This document shows positions 6,965-13,534 of a stretch of 14,851 nt of DNA, one piece after another (within the stretch, counting starts at the first letter, position 1; the number at the start of each line of letters is the position of its first letter). The position numbers and the translations under genes were made by a program. Location of the stretch: the NCBI GenBank assembly GCA_027365715.1, contig DAHXLZ010000065.1, forward strand, positions 1-14,851, given 5' to 3'. The notes beneath the pieces were generated by a model. The model was not told the origin of the DNA. It worked only from the letters and a program-made list of their open reading frames with translations, and did not search any database. Origin of the DNA: Methanomassiliicoccales archaeon. GTDB taxonomy: Archaea > Thermoplasmatota > Thermoplasmata > Sysuiplasmatales > Sysuiplasmataceae.

Positions 6965-7228
6965 CTTAATTTGACAAGAATAGAACGCGATGTGCACAAC
7001 TGAAATCAGGAACAGGCGGCAGACAGGACGCAGCAGAACGCACTGAAGTGCACCAGACTCTGACGCATCAGTCTGTGCTTCACGGCCAGGTGTCCGGTGG
7101 AATAAAGAGTCAGCCGGCGACCGGCAATAGTCCTGCCGTCGTCACAGCTCTGATTGCGTCCCTGCATACACACTTCAGTGCAGTGACCATCTCAAAACAA
7201 TAAGATTCTCAGCAAGACAGTACGGGTT
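6965..7228. other. Intergenic stretch with several potential hairpins, no convincing gene
   Basis: Lies between the carB stop and the glycosyltransferase promoter. It contains a long imperfect hairpin (7044-7082), a short GC hairpin of GCCGG-CGA-CCGGC (7113-7125), and an 11-nt inverted pair GCACTGAAGTG (7040-7050) and CACTTCAGTGC (7171-7181). No tRNA, rRNA or recognised RNA family was identified. A 53-codon minus-strand frame crosses it but lacks a ribosome binding site. It may hold a carB 3' end processing region, a small RNA or a decayed element; none is proven. Confidence 0.4.
7044..7082. repeat. Imperfect inverted repeat / hairpin downstream of carB
   Basis: Pairing blocks are TGAAG (7044-7048) with CTTCA (7078-7082), CA (7051-7052) with TG (7076-7077), CAGAC (7054-7058) with GTCTG (7071-7075), and TGA (7061-7063) with TCA (7068-7070). 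They close a CGCA loop. That is 15 base pairs with every unpaired base on one side. A similar, shorter CAGACTCT/GTCTGT hairpin lies upstream of carA at 11581-11597. Function unknown. Confidence 0.5.
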
Positions 7229-10200
7229 TCACATGCGCTCGATGCCAGGCGTCCCGTTGATACCGAACTCAATTGCCTCTGAAATTGCACGGGCACCGCT
7301 TATGGTCGTTACAAGTGGAATATTTATCTCCACTGCAAGCCGCCGCATCATTGCACCATCCCTCACGCTGCCGGAACTCACCCGGGGCGTATTGACGATG
7401 AATGAAACATCTCCTGATCTCATCAGACCGAGTGCATCCGGCTTCATATTTTCAGATATTCTGTATGCCCTCATTGCACGGATACCGTTTCCCTCAAGGA
7501 ATTCCTGTGTGCCTCTGGTAGCATAAATATCAAAACCAAGCTCCTTCAACTTCCTTGCAATCGGCAGCAGTGGCAGCTTATCCTCATCTCTTACAGTGAA
7601 ATACACGGCACCCTCTCGCGGCAGGCGCATGCCGGCAGCTGTAAATCCTTTCCAGTACGCCTCTGCATACGTCCTGCCAAGTCCCATGACTTCACCGGTG
7701 CTCTTCATTTCAGGACCCAGGACACTGTCCACACCCCTGAGCTTCATGAAGGGAAAGACAGATACCTTGACAGCAACACGGTCCGATTTCCTCCCGCTGA
7801 GATCAAATTCGCTGAGTTTGTGACCGAGAATGACTTTTGTTGCAATCTTGGAAAGCGGTATTCCGGTCGCCTTGGATACAAAAGGTATGGTCCTGCTTCC
7901 GCGCGGATTCGCTTCGAGGACAGAAACCTTTCCATCCCTTACTGCGAACTGGTAATTGGCAAGCCCGTTAACCTTGAGCGCGGAGGTAAGCAGATGTGAC
8001 TGCCGTTCTATTTCGGATATCTCTTCCCGTGAAAGGGTGTGAGGCGGAAGAACCATCGTGGCGTCTCCCGAGTGCACGCCGGCCTGTTCAACGTGTTCGA
8101 GTATTCCGGCAACGAATGTCTCCTTTCCGTCTGAAACGACATCAACGTCGACTTCTGTTGCGTTGGAAAGATAGCGTTCGATAAGGAGGGTGGATTCTTT
8201 GCTTACACTTACTCCCTCGAGGTAAAATGACAGCTGATCGTCATCATGAACAATCTCCATCCCTCTTCCGCCGATTATGTGTGACGGCCTGAGAATTAAC
8301 GGATAACCGAGCGACCGCGCAGAACTCATCACTTCATCCTTTGATAACGCAGAGATGGATTCGGGCTGCTCGAGGCCAAGCTTCCGCACAAAATCTGAAA
8401 ACATCTTTCTGTTTCCGGCCAGTGTCAGCGACTCCGGCGGCGTGCCGAGTATCCTCACCCTGTCATCTCCCTGAAGTGACATCGCCGCATTCAGGGCGGT
8501 CTGTCCTCCAAACTGAGTCATTATCCCATATGGCTTTTCCCTCAACACGACATCCATTATGTCCTGGTACGTCAGCGGCTCAAAGTACAGCCTGGTGCTC
8601 AAATCAAAATCGGTAGAAACAGTTTCGGGATTGTTGTTTATAATCACTGCGTCGTAACCCTCCTCCCTTGTGGAGATGGCCGCGTGGACACAGCAGTAGT
8701 CGAATTCAATCCCCTGGCCGATCCTGATCGGACCTCCGCCGATGATAAGCACGGACTTCCTCTCTCCACGAACCACTTCATCCTCACCAGCAGTTGTGCT
8801 GTAGTAATATGGTGTTTCGGCTTCGAATTCAGATGCGCAGGTGTCTACCATCCTGTAGCGCTTTCTGCTCTCAACTTTCACACCGGACAGCCTCCTGATG
8901 TATTCGGTTGTGAATCCCGTGCTCAGCGCGTCTTCAATAGCCTCATCCGAACCGTCTGAAAGTGATAATTCGACGGCAACAAGACGCTTAAGCTTCTCAA
9001 GAAAGAAATAATGCCAGTGGCACGCATTGTGTATTGCCTGCACAGTGATTGACCGTTTCAGTGCTTCGATGATGCAGTAAATCCTCCTGTCAGTCGGCAC
9101 CCTTATCTCTTCAATCAGCTCATCATCGCTCCAGCCTGACACTTCACCAGTCTCCAGATCCAGCAGACCGAGTTCAAGCGAGCGCAATGCCTTCAGAATG
9201 GCTTCTTCAATGGTCCTCCCTATAGCCATAGTCTCTCCAGTGCTCTTCATCTGAGTGCCTATCTTCCTGTCTGCCAGTCTGAATTTGTCAAAGGGCCACC
9301 TCGGAATCTTGATCACAACATAATCCAGGGAAGGCTCGAATGCCGCCTTTGTTTTCTTAGTGATTGCATTTTCGATTTCATCAAGGTGCAGTCCGAGTGA
9401 TATTTTAGCCGCAACCCGCGCTATCGGATATCCGGTTGCCTTGGATGCGAGAGCGGAACTCCTGGAAACCCTTGGATTCACTTCAACGACGCGAAATGCC
9501 CTTGTCTGCGGGTGGACGGCAAACTGCACATTGCACGCCCCCTCGATGCCAAGAACATTCACAATCCTGATTGCAGCGGAACGGAGCATCTGATGTTCTC
9601 TGTCGCTCAGTGTCTGAGCAGGTGCGACCACGATGCTTTCGCCTGTGTGCACGCCCATCGGATCGAGATTCTCCATGCTGCAGACAATTATGCAGTTGCC
9701 CGCCGAATCCCTGACTACTTCATATTCATACTCCTCCCAGTCCAGAATACTCTCCTCGATTATCACCTGGCCTATTCTCGAACTCGCCAGTCCGGTTCCG
9801 ACGATATATTCCAGTTCCTTCTCGGATCTGACGATGCCGCTCCCCGTTCCACCGAGGGTATAAGCCGATCTGACCATGACAGGATAGCCGCCGAGCTTCT
9901 CCGCAAAAGCCTTTGAATCGCTTAGAGATGTGCAGGTAAAGCTCCTGGCTACCGGGAGTCCTGATCCAGTCATTGTTTCCCTGAAAAGCTCCCTGTCCTC
10001 TGCTGCCTTTATGGCATGTTCATTAGAGCCGAGCAGCCTGACGTTCAGCTTCGACAGGATTCCCCTTTCAGAAAGCTCAGAGCACAGATTGAGCGCTGTC
10101 TGGCCACCCATGCCGCTGAATATTCCGTCGATGCTCTCGATTTTCACAATTTTCTCGATTGTTTCCGCTGTCATCGGTTCTATGTAAACTGTGTCGGCAA

Positions 10201-10379
10201 TCTCTCTGTCACTCTGTATAGTGGCAGGATTGGAGTTCAACAGTACGACATGAAAGCCTTCCTCCCTCGCGGCTTTGCAGGCCTGACTTCCGGAGAAGTC
10301 GAAATTCGGCAGCCTGGCCGATAACTATCGGGCCAGAGCCAATGACCAGCACTTTTTTCAACTTTCTGTCTGCTGGAAT
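7229..10379 (-). CDS. carB: Carbamoyl-phosphate synthase large subunit, frameshifted as given
   Basis: Makes carbamoyl phosphate from bicarbonate, two ATP and ammonia passed from CarA, for pyrimidine and arginine synthesis. As given the gene is split. An N-terminal frame reads KKVLVIGSGPIVIGQAAEF and then goes astray. The next frame continues DFSGSQACKAAREEGF, SNPATIQSD and so on to the end. Removing one T from the TTT at 10304-10302 restores one frame of 1049 residues, the normal family length. Both ATP-grasp halves are recognisable: GGTGSG and VNPRVSRSSALASKATGYP in the first; IGGGPIRIGQGIEFDYC, PSHIIGGRGME and ANPRGSRTIPFVSKATGIP in the second. A C-terminal MGS-like regulatory domain follows (~930-1049). 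The family start aligns with ATT at 10379, 6 nt behind GGAGGAGGT and 4 nt past the carA stop. An upstream ATG at 10430 lies inside carA. The break is a sequencing error or a real lesion; otherwise the protein looks intact. Confidence 0.92.
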
Positions 10380-10383
10380 ATAA

Positions 10384-11472
10384 TCACCTCCTCCCGTCTT
10401 CAACGAGTTTTTTGAAGTAGTCATATACAAACATTGTATCCTGCGGTCCCGGTCCGCCTTCCGGGTGATACTGCGTTGTAATGAGTCTTCCGGATTCGTG
10501 TTCTAACCCCTCCACCGTGCCGTCGTTAAGGCTCCACTGGCTCGGGTTAAGCGGTGTTCCTGCCAGTGAGTCGGGCATAACAGAGAAACCATGATTCTGC
10601 GATGTTATGTACACCCTTTCGCCGAGTCTCACCGGATGGTTTATTCCCCTGTGGCCGAACTTCAGCTTGAACGTTTTTGCACCAAATGCAAGGGATAAGA
10701 CCTGATGGCCAAGGCAGACGCCCAGCACAGGCAGTTCCTCGGCAGCCTTCCTGATCACCGGCAGCGCTTTGCGGATTATGTCAGGGTGAGCAGGATCCCC
10801 AGGTCCGCTGGAGAGCACGAGTCCTTCGGGTTTCACAGACATTATTTCGTTGAGCGATGAAGAATACGGCAGGACATTCACAGTGAATCTTGAGGAGAGA
10901 TCCCTGATAAGATTCCTCTTAATACCAAAATCCAGTACGGCGATGCTTCTCCCCTTCCCCAGCGGTCCAATCATGCTGCGTGTGCTGACTTCGGCCACCA
11001 GATTCTCTTCCCAGGTATTACTGAAACGTGACAGTCTGGAAACGGCTGAATCTATGCTGGCCTCGGCAGGCGCCAGCGGTATTATTATGCCTTTCATCGT
11101 CCCGTTCTGCCTTACGCGCCTGACAATGCTTCTTGTTTCCGCAACTTCTATCCCCGGAAGTTCCGATTTGATAAGCAATTTCTCAAGGCATGAGCCGCCC
11201 CTGTTCAGGACAGAAGTATTTTCTGAAACAACTATGCCTCTTACCTGTGCAGACGAAGATTGCAAATCACTTTCGGAAAAGTTGTAATTACCAATCAGGG
11301 GGTAAGTGAACACGAGTATCTGCCCGCGGTATGAAGGGTCTGTTATTGATTCCTCGTACCCTGTCATCGATGTTGAAAAGACGACTTCACCATAAGATTC
11401 CTTTTCGAAACCAAACAGTCTGCCTCCAAAAAAAGTACCGTCTTCAAGCAGAAGGGTGGCATTGGTTTTCAA
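10384..11472 (-). CDS. carA: Carbamoyl-phosphate synthase small subunit (glutamine amidotransferase)
   Basis: Hydrolyses glutamine and channels the ammonia to CarB. The 362-residue protein has the CarA-specific N-terminal domain (LEDGTFFGGRLFG, FSTSMTGYEESITDPSYRGQ, TYPLIGNYNF) and a class I amidotransferase domain (~175-362). The latter includes LDFGIKRNLIRDL, SSGPGDP, GVCLGHQ with nucleophile Cys253, and QYHPEGGPGP with His336 and Glu338 of the triad. Length matches the family. Start is TTG at 11472, with GAGGT 7 nt upstream; the upstream ATG codons run into a stop. A weak AT-rich element (AATTAAG, 11511-11505) could be its TATA box. The end of the gene supplies the GGAGGAGGT ribosome binding site for carB, indicating a tightly coupled carAB operon. 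Confidence 0.96.
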   Translation of the reverse strand: MKTNATLLLEDGTFFGGRLFGFEKESYGEVVFSTSMTGYEESITDPSYRGQILVFTYPLIGNYNFSESDLQSSSAQVRGIVVSENTSVLNRGGSCLEKLLIKSELPGIEVAETRSIVRRVRQNGTMKGIIIPLAPAEASIDSAVSRLSRFSNTWEENLVAEVSTRSMIGPLGKGRSIAVLDFGIKRNLIRDLSSRFTVNVLPYSSSLNEIMSVKPEGLVLSSGPGDPAHPDIIRKALPVIRKAAEELPVLGVCLGHQVLSLAFGAKTFKLKFGHRGINHPVRLGERVYITSQNHGFSVMPDSLAGTPLNPSQWSLNDGTVEGLEHESGRLITTQYHPEGGPGPQDTMFVYDYFKKLVEDGRR

Positions 11473-11580
11473 TTGGACTACCTCTGTGGCATCAACATCC
11501 CTTACTTAATTCTTTTTGGCTGTTTTCTGGCACACCGGAAGTGATAACAGTAAACGGAACTACACATGTTGACCGCCACG

Positions 11581-11625
11581 CAGACTCTTCTGTCTGTTTC
11601 ACAGCCCCATCACCGTGATTTTTTT
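11581..11625. repeat. Two small hairpins and a T7 run upstream of carA
   Basis: CAGAC (11581-11585) can pair with GTCTG (11592-11596) across a 6-nt loop. The near-palindrome ATCAC-C-GTGAT (11609-11619) then runs into seven T residues (11619-11625). The stretch lies in the divergent spacer between carA and the DUF4382-like gene, about 110 nt before the carA start. It shares blocks with the hairpin at 7054-7087. It could be an operator, a terminator-like structure or a repeat copy. Confidence 0.35.
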
Positions 11626-11681
11626 GTCCTCATCCAATTTAAGCACACGGCTGTAATCATATTCGAATTTTGTCAGCGAGG

Positions 11682-11690
11682 TTTATTATA
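11682..11690 (+). promoter_or_regulatory. Candidate TATA box of the DUF4382-like gene
   Basis: TTTATTATA lies 43 nt upstream (box centre) of the ATG at 11729. Initiation about 25 nt downstream would place the GTGAGG ribosome binding site (11716-11721) just inside a short leader. Spacing and composition agree with an archaeal promoter. Confidence 0.5.
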
Positions 11691-11728
11691 AGCGCGACTG
11701 CAGGGAATGCACAGAGTGAGGATTGAAA

Positions 11729-12244
11729 ATGAAAATGAATTCGAAAGCCGTGATAGCGGTTATCGTGGCCGTGCTTGTTATCGGCGGAACAGCCTATTAT
11801 GTGTTTGGCAGCGGCGGCAGTCTGAATCTCCAGGTGAAGGATCCGATGCCGTCAGGATGGAGCGCACTTTATATCAACATCAGCTCTGTGTCGATACACA
11901 ATTCGACAGGCCGCAGTGGCGGATATGTGAAGAATTTTACAGCACCTGTAACCGTTAATCTGGCAAATGCAACCAGCAAGTCTGTCTTCCTGACCAGCCT
12001 CAAACTGCCAAACGGGCACTACCAGATGATCAGTTTCACAATTACAGGCGCTTATGGCACATACAAAGGAGTCACGTACAAAGTATCGTTGGTCAGTTCA
12101 ACAGTCGATGTTGCGGGACAGTTCACAATTTCCGGTGGCTCAACAACCACAGTGACACTGGATTTCAACAGTGTTCAGGCACTGCACGGTGACCCCGTTT
12201 CCGGTTTCACAATGACACCCGTAGTATCTGAAATCGTCAGCTGA
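11729..12244 (+). CDS. Membrane-anchored or secreted DUF4382-like protein
   Basis: A 171-residue protein with a single N-terminal hydrophobic segment (~7-27, AVIAVIVAVLVIGGTAYYVF) after a short MKMNSK leader. This suggests a signal anchor or signal peptide with the rest outside the cell. From residue ~31 it reads SLNLQVKDPMPSGWSALYIN followed by ISSVSIH, the pattern of the DUF4382 beta-sandwich domain (a 'conductance of D-x-P and a strand with xVxVH' arrangement). The body is rich in Ser, Thr, Val and Asn, with several NxS/T sites (NIS, NST, NFT, NAT) that could be glycosylated on an archaeal surface protein. Start is ATG at 11729, 7 nt behind GTGAGG; a TTG two codons earlier is the alternative. 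It is transcribed alone, divergent from carA and convergent with the CBS gene. Function unknown. Confidence 0.75.
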   Translation: MKMNSKAVIAVIVAVLVIGGTAYYVFGSGGSLNLQVKDPMPSGWSALYINISSVSIHNSTGRSGGYVKNFTAPVTVNLANATSKSVFLTSLKLPNGHYQMISFTITGAYGTYKGVTYKVSLVSSTVDVAGQFTISGGSTTTVTLDFNSVQALHGDPVSGFTMTPVVSEIVS

Positions 12245-12268
12245 GTTAAGGAACAGAAGTATTGCCAA

Positions 12269-12290
12269 ATCTTTTAATTTGCCCGCTTTT
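12269..12290 (+). terminator. Possible T-rich archaeal terminator
   Basis: About 25 nt after the DUF4382-like stop, the plus strand has two pyrimidine-rich tracts, TCTTTTAATTT and CGCTTTT. Archaeal transcription often ends at short T-runs without a hairpin. The runs here are only four Ts long, so this is a weak candidate; no equivalent is seen for the convergent gene. Confidence 0.3.
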
Positions 12291-12325
12291 CAGGAATAGA
12301 GCATTGAAATGCGGCACAGGCCCGT

Positions 12326-13534
12326 TCACAGCTCGTCTGTCTCTGTCATGCGCACGCTCTTCTTCCTTTTTTTCAATGACACCTTCATCGATTTCATCTC
12401 CTTTACCATTTTTTCGAGTTTAGATAGAAGGTCCTGCACGGTGCGCGTCGGATCCCATTCAAATGACTTTGCCACGAACAACCGGTCCGCAGTCTGGAGT
12501 TTTCCGCTCAGCGAGTACTTTACCTTGCTGAATTCGCTGCCATACTCATGTACGTGGATATACAGGGAAACGGGGCGGGAGATGTTTTCTATCCGTTTCA
12601 TGCTCTTCCCAATTTCACCATACATCGTATCAAGAAGATCGCTGTCTGAAACTCCTGTAATCTGTACATATACAGATTCACGCACCTGTAGCGAGAGCAC
12701 CAGCTGTGCAACATCGTACTTTGTGATAATGCCTATAGGAGCGCCATTATCCAGTACGGGTATAGAACCGGTTTCCTCGGAGCACATCATTTTGAAAACT
12801 TTATCCATCCTGTCCGCACGTGAAAGCACAGGATAGTCTTTTCTTGCAATGCTCCCGACAGTTATTTCGACAGGGTTTGCCCTTCCTGCAATCTCACCAA
12901 CTGTTTCCCTCGACCTGCCGCTGACAACGAGTGAGGCGAGATCTGACATCCTCAGCATAGAAGTCATTTTACCAGATTCGTTTACCACCGGCACTGCCCT
13001 TATGCCCGTGGACCTTATTGTCTCAAAAGCTCTGTCGACATAATCCGTCTCAAGCAGCGTGATTGCGCCCGGACTCATCACTTCATTTACACTTATGCTG
13101 CCCAGTTCCTTCACACCGGAAACCAGACGTACCAGGGCGGTTCTGTCTGCCACGCCTGCAAGCCTTCCATCCTCCACAACAGGTATCTGCCTGAATCCTG
13201 TATTGACAATTGCACTGGCAAGGTCAAAAACGTTGCTCCAAGGATACAGTTCAGGCGACTTTGTGATGAGAGAGCGTACCTTGGTTGAAGGTGGTACATT
13301 CTTCCTCTTCACTATTGTTTTGAGAGAAATGATGCCCATGACCTGCTTCCTGTCGATTACCGGTATTTCATCAAGATCCAGTTCCACCATACGCGATATC
13401 ACATTGCTGACTTCGTCGTCAGGCGATGCAAAAAGTATGGGCCACTTTGCCTGAGATCTGCCCACTGACAGTTTGCCAAGCTTGCCCGCGATTACACTGA
13501 CATTTGTCATCGATCCAAAAAGACTTTCATTCAT
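12326..13534 (-). CDS. Four-CBS-domain protein with C-terminal HPF/S30AE-like domain
   Basis: A 402-residue protein. Residues ~30-280 hold four CBS repeats, recognisable by their recurring IPV-D/E-G-x-x-G-I pattern: EIPVIDRKQVMGIIS, QIPVVEDGRLAGVAD, AVPVVNESGKMTSML, SIPVLDNGAPIGIITK. These form two Bateman modules that typically bind adenosine nucleotides or SAM. Residues ~288-395 run VYVQITG, a helix, SLYIHVHEY, KVKYSLSGKL, RLFVAKSFEW, then a long helix ending in a lysine-rich tail. This is the strand-helix-three strands-helix order of bacterial ribosome hibernation factors (HPF/RaiA), including the opening ITG. The start at 13534 follows GGTGA by 5 nt and overlaps the glycyl-tRNA synthetase stop; an in-frame ATG at 13546 is the alternative. 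Coupling to a translation gene fits a ribosome-linked role. CBS repeats are certain, the HPF-like call is inferred from fold pattern. Confidence 0.85.
   Translation of the reverse strand: MNESLFGSMTNVSVIAGKLGKLSVGRSQAKWPILFASPDDEVSNVISRMVELDLDEIPVIDRKQVMGIISLKTIVKRKNVPPSTKVRSLITKSPELYPWSNVFDLASAIVNTGFRQIPVVEDGRLAGVADRTALVRLVSGVKELGSISVNEVMSPGAITLLETDYVDRAFETIRSTGIRAVPVVNESGKMTSMLRMSDLASLVVSGRSRETVGEIAGRANPVEITVGSIARKDYPVLSRADRMDKVFKMMCSEETGSIPVLDNGAPIGIITKYDVAQLVLSLQVRESVYVQITGVSDSDLLDTMYGEIGKSMKRIENISRPVSLYIHVHEYGSEFSKVKYSLSGKLQTADRLFVAKSFEWDPTRTVQDLLSKLEKMVKEMKSMKVSLKKRKKSVRMTETDEL

Noticed and set aside
7006..7167. 53-codon minus-strand open frame starting at ATG 7167 in the carB-glycosyltransferase spacer
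   Set aside because: No ribosome binding site, only a weak AT-rich element upstream, an Arg/Cys/Ser-rich composition unlike its neighbours, and its codons coincide with the hairpin region.
10209..10430. Separate 73-residue gene upstream of carB
   Set aside because: Its middle is the CarB N-terminus (KKVLVIGSGPIVIGQ) and its end is the out-of-frame reading after the extra T; it is part of frameshifted carB.
11609..11625. Bacterial-style intrinsic terminator (hairpin plus T7)
   Set aside because: The stem is only 5 bp with a 1-nt loop, it lies downstream of no plus-strand gene in the window, and archaea do not rely on such hairpins; it is kept only as part of a repeat feature.
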